DNA from: Myxococcota bacterium | GTDB taxonomy: Bacteria; Myxococcota_C; UBA6777 | DNA length: 47,173 nucleotides | Assembly: GCA_023150835.1 (NCBI GenBank) | Contig: JAKLKB010000038.1 | Span: 1 to 47,173 of the forward strand | Direction of reading: 5' to 3' | Shown: in pieces, positions 1 to 8,392 of the stretch | Position numbering within the stretch: position 1 is the stretch's first letter | Layout: each line of letters opens with the position of its first letter | Translations under genes and position numbers: made by a program | The notes under the pieces: generated by a model | Database searches by the model: none | Seen by the model: the letters and a program-made list of their open reading frames with translations, nothing else | What the model was told of the DNA's origin: nothing

Positions 1-551
1 ACAGGATGGCTTTTCCCCGAACAACGAAAGATCGGCGCATCCCCCAGATACGCCGCGATGCTCTCCGAGGGCAATGTCGCCGACATCACCACGATCCGTA
101 GATCCTCTCGCACCTCCCGCTGGATCTGCATCAACATCCCCAGCACCAGATCTCCCACCAGATGCCGCTCGTGAAACTCATCCAAGATCACCACCCCCAC
201 CCCCACCAAAAATGGATCGGCCACCAAACGGCGTAACGCCAAACCCTCGGTCGTCACCAACAAACGCGTTGCTTCGCTCGCACACGAAGCAAAACGCACC
301 TGATAACCGACTTCTTCCCCCAACCGCCCTCCCCGCTCCCATGCGATGCGTTCGGCAGCTTGACGGGCCGCGATCCGACGCGGCTCCAACACCAACACCT
401 GCCCCTGCGCCAACCCCGCATCCAACAAAGCCGGCGGCACTCGCGTCGTCTTTCCTGCCCCGGGCGCTGCCTCCAGCACCATCCGAGACGATTCGCGCAA
501 AAGCTCCACAATCCTCGGAATATACGGATCGATCGGCAAGCCTTCTTTCAT
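1..551 (-). CDS. hrpB: ATP-dependent RNA helicase HrpB, N-terminal part (runs off window)
   Basis: The minus strand read from an ATG at 551 gives 183 codons that stay open to the window edge. Motifs appear in the order expected of a DEAH-type superfamily 2 helicase: Walker A APGAGKTTRVP near residue 30, motif Ia LEPRRIAARQAAERIA, motif II as DEFH (with ERHL following), and motif III SAT. The sequence around Walker A and the DEFH variant fit the HrpB family, whose cellular role is poorly defined. A GGAAGGGGG Shine-Dalgarno lies just upstream of the ATG. The C-terminal helicase and HrpB-specific domains fall outside the window. Family assignment is by motif recognition. Confidence 0.85.
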   Translation of the reverse strand, partial: MKEGLPIDPYIPRIVELLRESSRMVLEAAPGAGKTTRVPPALLDAGLAQGQVLVLEPRRIAARQAAERIAWERGGRLGEEVGYQVRFASCASEATRLLVTTEGLALRRLVADPFLVGVGVVILDEFHERHLVGDLVLGMLMQIQREVREDLRIVVMSATLPSESIAAYLGDAPIFRCSGKSHP

Positions 552-772
552 CACACCCCCTTCCATTTTGGACGAAAACACCTGTTCGGATGACGATACA
601 CAAGCGGCATCTTTTTTGCCAGAGCAACCCAACGCGCAGATCAAGCATCTACTCTATCCGCGCAGACGGCCAAAAAGACCGAGCAGGCCGCTTCTCGGCG
701 TGTCATCTTAACGATCTCGGTTGCCTTTGCAACGGCAACCCTACTTACCCCTCCCACAAAGGAGTCCTTCTC

Positions 773-1180
773 ATGAAGAAAGCATTGTTTTTGTTCGCCG
801 TATTGTCTGTTGTCTCCGCCCAATCGGGCTGCAAAACCATCCAATCTATGGACGAAAAAGCCAGCTCGATGGTCTCCGATCCCAACACCAAACAAAGTAT
901 CATGAGCAAACTCGTCGGATTGCTCGGCAAACAATCGGGCGATCAAAAAGAATCTACCATCAGCAAGATCGCTGCCTTCGGCTCCCGAGCTGTCCCCTCC
1001 CTTGTCAACGCCCTCAAAGGCGGCGACAAACCCACCAAACAAGGCGCGCTCGAAACCCTCGGTCGCATCGGGCCTGCCGCCAAACCCGCCGAACCCGAAG
1101 TCCAAAAAGCCGCCCAAAGCACCGACCCCGACATCAAAAGTGCCGCCACCTCCGCCCTCTCCAAAATCCTCGGCAAATAG
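773..1180 (+). CDS. small HEAT-like repeat lipoprotein
   Basis: 135 residues. AAAGGAG at 758-764 supports the ATG at 773 over any earlier in-frame start. A signal peptide (MKKALFLFAVLSVVSAQSGC) ends in a lipobox-like SAQSGC, so the product is probably a lipoprotein with Cys20 as the modified residue. The rest is helical: an Ala/Lys-rich stretch around residues 60-130 holds two or three HEAT-like units (for example AVPSLVNALKGG and ALETLGRIGPAA). HEAT units usually mediate protein-protein contacts. No catalytic motif is visible. It is transcribed divergently from hrpB, across about 220 bp, and is followed by a CT-rich tract. Function unknown. Confidence 0.8.
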   Translation: MKKALFLFAVLSVVSAQSGCKTIQSMDEKASSMVSDPNTKQSIMSKLVGLLGKQSGDQKESTISKIAAFGSRAVPSLVNALKGGDKPTKQGALETLGRIGPAAKPAEPEVQKAAQSTDPDIKSAATSALSKILGK

Positions 1181-1185
1181 CATCC

Positions 1186-1292
1186 TCTTCTTTCCTCCTC
1201 CTGCTCTTCTTTCCTCCCCCTCTTCTTTCCTCCTGCTCTTTTTTCCTCCCCCTCTTCTTTCCTCCCCCTCCTCTTCTTCTTCTTTCCGTGCC
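1186..1292. repeat. CT-rich polypyrimidine tract
   Basis: About 105 bp of almost pure pyrimidine on the plus strand, made of irregular repeats of TCTTTCCTCC and CCCCTCTTCTTTCC. It lies directly downstream of the HEAT-like lipoprotein gene. No coding signal is credible; the long open frames here come from base composition. A 26-bp sequence at 1293-1318 recurs at 6051-6076. Confidence 0.8.
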
Positions 1293-1318
1293 TTCCGTGT
1301 TTTCCGTGGACTCTTCTT
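1293..1318 (+). repeat. dispersed repeat C, copy 1
   Basis: A 26-bp sequence beginning TTCCGTGTTTTCCGTGGACT occurs here and again at 6051-6076, in both cases in an intergenic region after a pyrimidine-rich stretch. Function unknown. Up to the 1479 start codon the spacer otherwise shows nothing recognisable. Confidence 0.6.
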
Positions 1319-1478
1319 CGGCGGAGTGAGATCTCCACCATCTCATTTCAAGACACTCCCCCACGACCCCAAGCCAAGGCCCCGATTCACTTGACGTCTT
1401 TGTGGGGCTTCTCTACACTCCAACCCGCTCACGCAACAAGCTCTCTCCGCAAAAATCAATCATGATCAGGATTTGTGT

Positions 1479-4400
1479 ATGCGCAAACACCGCCGAAAAA
1501 CAAAAGGCAGCCTTCAACTATTCCAAACACAACCAACACAAACGCCCGTATGTAGGGGGCGTTGGTTGGCTTTGATTGGTGTATTTGTTTTTTGGGTGCT
1601 GCTGTTTCCGACGCCAGCGCCTGCGCAAACAGCGTTTTCTTACGAAGGCTTTCCCGGCCTATCCGACTTTGAATTGAGCGGATCTACCGAAGAAGCGGCC
1701 AAAGACCCCAAACGTGGGAAGGCATTGCGCATCACCAACGCGTACAGCAGCGCAGGGGGCGCGTTCTACAAGAAGCCGATCGATTTGTCTCAAAACAGTT
1801 CTTTTAGCTCTTACTTTTCATTTCGCCTCCACGAACCACGCGGCGAGATCGACGGAGCAGACAAATTGCAAGGAGCGGACGGACTGCTGTTTGTGGTTCA
1901 GACAACCAGCAACCAGATCGGAGAAGGTGGCGCAGGCATCGGATATGGCGGTCTCAAAAACAGCCTTGCGATCGAATTCGATACATGGAAAAACGACTAC
2001 GATCCAGACGGAAACCACGTTGGCATCAACACCAACGGTGAGATGAAGTCGATTGTCACAAAACACATCCAAACGCCCCTAAACAACGGAAAAGTCTGGC
2101 ATACGTGGGTGGATTACGATGGCAAACGGCACATCCTTGAAGTGCGCCTCTCCACCACGGAACAACGCCCGTACAAGCCGACCCTTCGCCACAAGCTCGA
2201 TCTCCAAAAGACCTTAAAGCAGCAGCGTGTCTATGTCGGATTCACCGCAGGCACCGGTGCATCGGGCAATATACACGATGTCTTGCGCTGGCATTTTCGC
2301 GGCCAATTTTCTCCCATCGGCGGAGAACAGAGCCTCCAAGTCATCGAAGACATACCGCACACGCTCATCCCTGATCAGCTTGGCATCATCTTCGATGCGT
2401 CGGGTTCGATGCGTGCGCGAATCTCAAAAAAAGAAACCCGCATGATGCTTGCCAAGCGCGCAATGCGCGATGTTCTCGACGAGATCCCCGATCACGTGCA
2501 GATCGGTTGGATGGCTTTTGGACATCGCTATCGCTCCACCCCCCATGCCCGTAGTTGCGGTGATATCGAGATGTTGGTGCCTTTTGCCGATAACAACAAA
2601 GCCGCGATTCAACGCGCCATCGAAAACATCCGACCGCGTGGCGAAACTCCTATCGGTCGGGCTTTGTGGCAGATAGGACAACAATTTCAGCGCAACCGCA
2701 CGAAAAAGTGGATCATCGTCCTCACCGATGGGATCGAGACTTGCGACCCCACCCCTCGCCATCCTCACTACCCTCTGCGAGTCATCCGCGATCTTCGCAA
2801 ACAAGGCATCGATCTGCGCGTCAACCTCGTGGGCTTCGGCATCCGCCAAAAAGCCACCCATCGCTTGTTGTACCGCATCGCCCAACAAGGCGGCGGCATC
2901 TATCTTCAAGCCCAAAAAGAACAAGACCTCCGCCGATCTCTTCGCAACGCGCTTACAGTACCCGTCCTCATCCGCGATCATCAAGGCCGCCTGCTCGCCC
3001 AAACCTCGCTCAACGGTTCCAAAGTCGCCCTCGAATCAGGCGATTACCGCATCGACGTGATGACACAGCCACCTGTCCTCGATCAGCCCGTCTCCTTGCA
3101 CAAAAACCAGCAGCTTCGACTCCGCCTCTCCCACTCAAACGGCTCCTTCCGGCTTCTTCTCCCCCCGCCACCACCCCAAATCATCGCAGCCACAACCCCC
3201 CGACATGCCGCGATCTCCACACCACACCACACCCACTCCCCCACAAATCCCCGAACGACCGAAACCATCCCACCCAACACCACAACACCTCCCACAAATC
3301 CCCGAACGACCGAAACCATCCCACCCAACACCACAACACCTCCCACAAATCCCCGAACGACCGAAACCATCCCACCCAAAACCTCGACGCCACCCACAAC
3401 CCCCCGAACGGCTGAAGCCGCCCCGCACAAAGCCACTCCACCCAAAACCACCACTCCATCCAAGGAGGCCCGTCCCTCCGTGCCCACCACAACCCAAACG
3501 GCTGTGCCAACGACCGCTCCGCTCGGCGGCTGCCCAGCGGCCCCAAAGCACAGCAAAGCGTTGTATACGTGGTTTGTGAAGCAATTTTCATTTGAGGTGT
3601 ACGAGGGCTCACTGCGCGGCGTATCGGGCGTTTGCGAAAGCAAGGCAGGAAACAGCGTCGATCTATCGCTCTTGTTGGCGACATGGCTCAAAGAACGCGG
3701 AAAGACGGTGCGGATCGCAACAACGAAACTTTCTGACGCAGAACAAGCAGCGGTCTTTCGAGCCTTTGTGCAACAAAAAGCGCAGCGATGGAAAACATAT
3801 CAAGAAGCCATCAACGCGAATCGCTCTTTTGAAGAGGCCATTGCAACCCTGATCGAGCGCATGGATACATTTGCGGATATCCCTTATCTGCGAGGATTGT
3901 TGCAAAGCACACCTTCGCTTCGGGAAGTCTGGACAGCCCTTGCTCTGCAACGATTTTTGCGAGAACGCCCCGAAGATCTTTATCAAGGATTGATGGAAGA
4001 AGTGGAAAAAGTCTGGCCTCCACAAGCAGAGCAAGCCAAACAGGCTTTTTCTGCACAAACGGGCGCTTTGCGTGCGATGCTGCGCGAACACACATGGGTT
4101 CAATACAAACAAGGCGAGAAATGGGTGGATCTTGATCCGGCGCTCCGTCTTCCGATAGGCCGATCGCTGCGGGCTGCACAACAACATCGCTCACTCGATG
4201 CTTTTTTGCAAACACTCCCCACTCATCGCCTTCGCTTCGAGCTAACCGCCACTTTTCAAGCAGGAAATCAGCGCAAAGACATCACACTCCTTGAGACCTC
4301 CGCCCCTGCGCATGAATGGGCCAAAGCCCCGATCATCTTGCGCTTTTCTCCCACCGATCAAAAGTTCGACCAATCCCCCCTCACTTCGGCAATCCAAAAC

Positions 4401-5861
4401 GTACTCTCCGCCAACGAAGGCGGCTTGCCTTACCAACCGCTCCTCTTGTTCGGCAAGAAAGTGATCACAGGAGCGCCTCTTCGGATCAAAGACTGGCGTC
4501 CCACCAAAGCCAGCGATCCCTTTTTCTCAGGACTCGACGAAAAAGTACCGCCCCCCTCCCAACGCCCCGAAATTGCACGCATTGTGCTTACGCTACACCG
4601 CACTTCTCCAGACGGTCAGACGAACACCACACGCCGCATCCTCTTGGACCGCGTCGGCGCAGAACAAGCCCTCTCAACGGGGGCTTGGGCGCTCGCCCCC
4701 CTTCAACCTCATCACTTCTCCGCGCTGCGCCTCATCCGCGTGTATCATGCTTCTGTTGGATCTTCCACCTCAAGCAGCCTCCCCTCACAAAAGCTCCTCT
4801 CGAATCCCTTCCTACGGGGGCTTTCGACGATCGCGGAAATCTTCCAACGCTATATCGATCACCAACACAACCTCGGATCCGACGGTCTTTCCTTCGGTTA
4901 TCGTGCTGCGCCTTCGGTCGTTGCGGTCGTTGCCTCGCCACATGATCTCCCCAATTCCCCGCCTCCAAAATACACGCATCTACCGCTGCTTTCGCTCGAT
5001 ATCTTGCGCCAAGGTTGGCAGCCGCTTCAATACGATTCTCCTGCACGCTCAGGACTACAAGCCGCTGCCGTCGAACACGCTTGGATGGAGCTTTTGCGCT
5101 CCGCCCTTCCATCGCCCTACCAAACCGCCCAAGCCTCGGTCTTCTCCATCTTTTACGAAGCCAAACAACAAAAGATCCCCTTGCGCCTCATCCACGACGC
5201 TTCGCAACTCGCCAAACTTGCCCTCTCTTCCGAACAAAAAGCCTTGCTCGCACCACATCTCCACAAACACAAGATCATCGTCCCTGAGCGGCCTGTCCTC
5301 TTCCACAACCAGCCTCGCATGGCTTGGCTGCGGATACATCGCACGCTCCACCAATGGAGCGATCACCTCGATACAGACGGACGTTCCGCTTGGACCGAGT
5401 ACGCGACAAAATTGGGACAAGAACTCAAAACCGCGCCCTTTTGGGGCTGCTTTTTTGCGCTCAACGCGGCACTCGCCAGTTTTGCAGCCTCTCGTTTTTC
5501 AAACGATCCAGCAGTGTCAAGCAAACTCAATACAGCAACGTTTGTATTGGCCACCGCTTCGCTTCTCTTGGGAACAACAGGTTGTGAAGCTTCCACATCA
5601 CGCCAAGTCACGGCTCTGCTTTGGGCCAGTTTGCTTGCTGAATACCGCTTCCTTCTGTCACCTTCCACCACACCACCCGCCTCCACAACACCACCCACCT
5701 CTAACACACCACCTGCCTCTAACACACCACCTGCCTCCAACACTCCGCATCCACCGCCCCCTCCAAGAAGGCACCGACGCAGCAGCCCCCAACAGCGAGG
5801 CCCGCAACGCATTCAATACCAACACCGATCCTCCGGCACTTACGAGATCCAACATCGCTAA
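1479..5861 (+). CDS. large secreted legume-lectin / vWA / transglutaminase-like protein
   Basis: 1460 residues. ATG 1479 (CAGGA at 1467-1471) is preferred over the in-frame TTG at 1473. A long n-region and a hydrophobic segment ending PTPAPAQ form the signal peptide (about residues 1-49). Residues 50-285 resemble an L-type lectin domain (ADGLLFVVQ, LAIEFDTWKN, NHVGINTNG). Residues 300-495 are a von Willebrand A domain with MIDAS motif DASGSM and downstream LTDGIETC. A Pro/Thr linker with a 17-residue tandem repeat follows. Then comes a transglutaminase-like region (AGNSVDLSLLLATWLKERG, later HTWVQY and WVDLDPA) in which Ser stands where the catalytic Cys is expected. A hydrophobic pair near the C-terminus is followed by a second TPPAS-type repeat. 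Likely an envelope or extracellular adhesion/assembly protein; exact role unknown. Confidence 0.8.
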   Translation: MRKHRRKTKGSLQLFQTQPTQTPVCRGRWLALIGVFVFWVLLFPTPAPAQTAFSYEGFPGLSDFELSGSTEEAAKDPKRGKALRITNAYSSAGGAFYKKPIDLSQNSSFSSYFSFRLHEPRGEIDGADKLQGADGLLFVVQTTSNQIGEGGAGIGYGGLKNSLAIEFDTWKNDYDPDGNHVGINTNGEMKSIVTKHIQTPLNNGKVWHTWVDYDGKRHILEVRLSTTEQRPYKPTLRHKLDLQKTLKQQRVYVGFTAGTGASGNIHDVLRWHFRGQFSPIGGEQSLQVIEDIPHTLIPDQLGIIFDASGSMRARISKKETRMMLAKRAMRDVLDEIPDHVQIGWMAFGHRYRSTPHARSCGDIEMLVPFADNNKAAIQRAIENIRPRGETPIGRALWQIGQQFQRNRTKKWIIVLTDGIETCDPTPRHPHYPLRVIRDLRKQGIDLRVNLVGFGIRQKATHRLLYRIAQQGGGIYLQAQKEQDLRRSLRNALTVPVLIRDHQGRLLAQTSLNGSKVALESGDYRIDVMTQPPVLDQPVSLHKNQQLRLRLSHSNGSFRLLLPPPPPQIIAATTPRHAAISTPHHTHSPTNPRTTETIPPNTTTPPTNPRTTETIPPNTTTPPTNPRTTETIPPKTSTPPTTPRTAEAAPHKATPPKTTTPSKEARPSVPTTTQTAVPTTAPLGGCPAAPKHSKALYTWFVKQFSFEVYEGSLRGVSGVCESKAGNSVDLSLLLATWLKERGKTVRIATTKLSDAEQAAVFRAFVQQKAQRWKTYQEAINANRSFEEAIATLIERMDTFADIPYLRGLLQSTPSLREVWTALALQRFLRERPEDLYQGLMEEVEKVWPPQAEQAKQAFSAQTGALRAMLREHTWVQYKQGEKWVDLDPALRLPIGRSLRAAQQHRSLDAFLQTLPTHRLRFELTATFQAGNQRKDITLLETSAPAHEWAKAPIILRFSPTDQKFDQSPLTSAIQNVLSANEGGLPYQPLLLFGKKVITGAPLRIKDWRPTKASDPFFSGLDEKVPPPSQRPEIARIVLTLHRTSPDGQTNTTRRILLDRVGAEQALSTGAWALAPLQPHHFSALRLIRVYHASVGSSTSSSLPSQKLLSNPFLRGLSTIAEIFQRYIDHQHNLGSDGLSFGYRAAPSVVAVVASPHDLPNSPPPKYTHLPLLSLDILRQGWQPLQYDSPARSGLQAAAVEHAWMELLRSALPSPYQTAQASVFSIFYEAKQQKIPLRLIHDASQLAKLALSSEQKALLAPHLHKHKIIVPERPVLFHNQPRMAWLRIHRTLHQWSDHLDTDGRSAWTEYATKLGQELKTAPFWGCFFALNAALASFAASRFSNDPAVSSKLNTATFVLATASLLLGTTGCEASTSRQVTALLWASLLAEYRFLLSPSTTPPASTTPPTSNTPPASNTPPASNTPHPPPPPRRHRRSSPQQRGPQRIQYQHRSSGTYEIQHR
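3240..3400 (+). repeat. 51-bp in-frame minisatellite in the lectin/vWA gene
   Basis: Three near-identical 51-bp units start at 3240, 3291 and 3342, with a degenerate fourth from 3393. Each encodes a 17-residue Pro/Thr unit beginning PTNPRTTETIPP. It forms the linker between the vWA and transglutaminase-like regions. The units are almost identical at DNA level, so the expansion looks recent. Confidence 0.95.
5660..5746 (+). repeat. C-terminal Pro/Thr/Ser tandem repeat
   Basis: Units of 15-18 bp encoding TTPPAS, NTPPAS and variants are repeated about five times near the 3' end of the lectin/vWA gene. They precede a basic C-terminal tail. Confidence 0.8.
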
Positions 5862-5907
5862 AGCCTCCGCCAAGAGACCTCCACGTTCTCATACTTCCCT
5901 ACTTCCC

Positions 5908-6008
5908 TACGTGATCGTGCGAGAGTGCGTAGACGCCCGATTGTTGGGCAGCCACAGGGGGCTGCCCCTACCTCTTTACGATCACACAGCCGGCGGATTT
6001 CGTATTAC
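5908..6008. repeat. repeat family A, copy 1 (foldback element)
   Basis: An imperfect palindrome of about 100 bp centred on GGGCAGCCACAGGGGGCTGC (5945 onward). Outer arms are CGTGATCGTGCG on the left and CGATCACAC...CGGATTTCGTA on the right, matching copies near 12.7, 12.9, 19.2, 26.2 and 45.0 kb. It lies 47 bp after the lectin/vWA stop codon. The remaining sequence to about 6115 holds repeat C copy 2 and nothing else recognised. Confidence 0.8.
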
Positions 6009-6050
6009 GAAGCGTGAAACTCCCTCTAGTCGTATTATATGATATCTCCT

Positions 6051-6076
6051 TTCCGTGTTTTCCGTGGACTCTTCTT
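6051..6076 (+). repeat. dispersed repeat C, copy 2
   Basis: Repeats the 26-bp sequence at 1293-1318. It lies in the spacer between repeat A copy 1 and the phosphatase pseudogene. Confidence 0.6.
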
Positions 6077-6115
6077 TCCTTGGACTTTCTATGATGGAAA
6101 CCAAAGACAAACCCA

Positions 6116-6375
6116 TCACACTGATCGCACCAACCGAACAGAGCGGGCCACGCCTTCTTCAAGCAACTGGATCAGCACAGGATCCATCCGCTCGAATTCA
6201 TCGGGGATATCCAAACACACGAGCTTTTTGTCCCTCAGCATCTCCCGAAACTGCTTGGCAACCTTGTTGCGGTGGTAGCGTTCCATCACAAAGATCACAT
6301 TTCCAACAAGCAACGCAACTTCAATCTCATGGCGCGGAGGCTTTGCCGCGCTTTGTCAACGAAGCCCTCGGAGAT
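6116..6375 (-). pseudogene. remnant of a predicted protein tyrosine phosphatase (COG4551-like)
   Basis: The minus-strand frame 6116-6313 encodes VIFVMERYHRNKVAKQF, then LVCLDIPDEFERMDPVLIQL. These match the C-terminal half of the small predicted tyrosine phosphatases of COG4551 (pattern IFVME..H, then LDIPD.Y..M.PELI..L). Further upstream on the same strand, the similarity appears to continue in another frame (EGFVDKARQSLRA, near 6366-6334), which implies a frameshift near 6330. The N-terminal CX5R active-site segment is not found in any frame up to the neighbouring gene at 6549. I read this as a truncated, frameshifted relic. The C-terminal match is fairly secure; the frameshifted part is inference. 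Confidence 0.6.
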
Positions 6376-6548
6376 TATCGCCCTACAGCAGGAAGTGCGA
6401 TGATCGACCAAGGACAACGGATCGACGGGATCAATTCGACAGAAACCCCTCTGCCCAACGAGCTCCCAACGCAACAAGAGGCCCCTGTATCGGACGAAAA
6501 CGCAAACCAAGAAGCCCCTGCATCGGATGGAAACACAAAGCAACCAAT

Positions 6549-8159
6549 TTATTTGCCCAACAAAGCCACGCACAACCTAGCGCGGGACACTGTGCCGACG
6601 ATTTGGTTGTTGACAGCGACCGGCAAGCGGCGGATCTGCTTGGACACCATGATATCAGCCACCTTCATCAAATCGTCTTCTGGCGATAGCACGATAGGAT
6701 GAGTGATCACCAAGTCAGAAATACGCTCGGGAGCGCGCACTCGTCCATTAATCGAAAGCAATTCAAACCTTTCCAACAACGAATCGGTTTGATTTTGATC
6801 CGATTGTGGCAAGAGATAACGGATCAAATCTCCCTCGGACAATACGCCGATAAATTCACCCTTGCCGTCCACAACGACGAGATCGCTCGCAGACGTGCGC
6901 TCCACGATCTCTGCCGCTTGACGAAGTGTCGCATCCATCCGGATGGTCTCGACGTTTGTGGACATGATATCGCGAACCTTCAAAGAACCTGTATGCGAAG
7001 TGTGGTAAGCGCTCACCATCTCTTTGGCGGACGAAGGTCGGAATTGCTGGATCGCCGCTTCGTGGATATCGACCCACTCTGCCTCTTTTGCTTTGGCTGC
7101 GATCACCGAAACAATCAACTCCTCTCCGATCATCAAGCCACGCGACGTTCCATGATCCGCGATGCCAACGCCCTTGTATTCGCTTGGGCTGTAAAATGGA
7201 AATCCGCCAAACAAGCGAAATCCTACCCGTTGCAATCGCGCCACCCAACTGCTTGTTAGCTCATGCCGTTCGGCACGCAATTCTTCTTTGTTTGCCAAGA
7301 TATCGTCGATCTCTCTGGAAAAAAACAACTTCATCGCGCTTTTGTCGCGCTCTGGGATCGCCAATCGATCGATGTAATCGAACATTGTATGAAAATGCCG
7401 CCAGCAAGCCTTGTATCGAACGAAAAAATCGGGATGAAAGTGGTCGGAATTCGGTTCAACCAAAACAAAAACGGTGGGATCGAGTGCCTTGATCCGCGCA
7501 AAAACTTCATCTCGCGCCACAGCAGCACCGTTGCCGTTGCTTTGGATGTGATGCGCTGCAAAGGCTGAGTTCACAACCAGTTCAGACGAACCGACAACAT
7601 CAGAAATCTTCGACCAATCAGCCTCTGTTAACTCTTCACCTGCCTTCAAAAAGCCAATTACCTCGATCGACAAACCCAAGAATTGCGCTGTGCTTTTCAA
7701 GGAATGTTCGGCTTCTTGCAAACTGCTTTGCCCCGGCTCGATCGCGATCACTGTAAGCTTTCTCGGCAAGGCTTGGTGTTGATGCAAAAGCTTCAGCAAA
7801 GCAACTTCTTGTTGGGCTGTTCCGATGCCTAAATCCATAAGAACGACATGATCTCGATTCGCAAGATAACCCGCCAAAAGTTCATTGGCGATCTGCCCGC
7901 TCATCGTCACCATCGGATAATTCTGAGCAAGTAGATTAAACAAAGAGATCTGAGACAGATTTAATTCCCGTAAATATAAATTAACCGCAGCTAAGTCCCG
8001 TTGGATTCGCCTTGCCAAAGCGTTCACAAAAATAGAAACGCTTAAATCCTTTGGCAACATCATGGCTTGGGCCGTTTCGTCGATGAGCCGACTCGCATCC
8101 ATTCGTCGGTCTTCGTCGATGGCTTGGGCGATCCGATGCAAATTGGATTCAATGGACAT
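6549..8159 (-). CDS. bacterial GRAS-domain protein fused to a CBS-domain pair
   Basis: 536 residues; GGAGAG lies six bases before the ATG. Residues 60-350 match the GRAS family, a Rossmann-type methyltransferase fold known from plant gibberellin and root regulators and from a minority of bacteria. Signatures are VVLMDLGIGTAQQEVALL (SAM-binding loop region), ELVVNSAFAAHHI, VFVLVEPNSDHFHPDFFVRY and SSWVARLQRVGFRLF. Residues 395-535 form two CBS motifs (VRDIMSTNVETI...GVLSEGDLIRYLL and ...VADIMVSKQIRRLPVAV), which usually bind adenine nucleotides or SAM. The product is probably a cytosolic small-molecule methyltransferase or sensor gated by nucleotide binding; the substrate is unknown. It is the last gene of the minus-strand run but is separated from its neighbour by 233 bp. 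Confidence 0.82.
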   Translation of the reverse strand: MSIESNLHRIAQAIDEDRRMDASRLIDETAQAMMLPKDLSVSIFVNALARRIQRDLAAVNLYLRELNLSQISLFNLLAQNYPMVTMSGQIANELLAGYLANRDHVVLMDLGIGTAQQEVALLKLLHQHQALPRKLTVIAIEPGQSSLQEAEHSLKSTAQFLGLSIEVIGFLKAGEELTEADWSKISDVVGSSELVVNSAFAAHHIQSNGNGAAVARDEVFARIKALDPTVFVLVEPNSDHFHPDFFVRYKACWRHFHTMFDYIDRLAIPERDKSAMKLFFSREIDDILANKEELRAERHELTSSWVARLQRVGFRLFGGFPFYSPSEYKGVGIADHGTSRGLMIGEELIVSVIAAKAKEAEWVDIHEAAIQQFRPSSAKEMVSAYHTSHTGSLKVRDIMSTNVETIRMDATLRQAAEIVERTSASDLVVVDGKGEFIGVLSEGDLIRYLLPQSDQNQTDSLLERFELLSINGRVRAPERISDLVITHPIVLSPEDDLMKVADIMVSKQIRRLPVAVNNQIVGTVSRARLCVALLGK

Positions 8160-8275
8160 AACGCTCTCCCTTGTGATGAGAGGATGACGCTGCAGTCTCG
8201 TATGAGAACATGACGATCACCCGAAGATTTTCTGCATGGGTACGGGGTATAGACAACAAGATCAGCGAAGTCAAG

Positions 8276-8391
8276 ACTCGTCCTCTTGGATAGCGCAAGA
8301 CGGATACGGTGGGTGCGGGCCTTGCGGGGGGAGGCGAGCCCCTCGGTTCGAGTACTCGTCCTCTTGGATAGCGCAAGACGGATACGGTGGG
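8276..8391. repeat. two exact 38-bp direct repeats
   Basis: The 38-bp sequence starting ACTCGTCCTCTTGGATAGCG occurs at 8276-8313 and 8354-8391, 78 bp apart. The second copy ends one base before the stop codon of the minus-strand gene at 8393. The remainder of the 8160-8392 spacer shows nothing recognisable. Confidence 0.9.
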
Positions 8392-8392
8392 A

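Noticed and set aside
74-772. Long plus-strand open frame upstream of the HEAT-like lipoprotein, opposite hrpB.
   Set aside because: The first 550 bp encode clear helicase motifs on the minus strand. The plus frame is Pro/Ser-rich composition only, and the true start at 773 has its own ribosome-binding site.
4573-6042. 489-residue frame overlapping the end of the lectin/vWA gene.
   Set aside because: It is a frame shadow of low-complexity sequence inside a supported gene.
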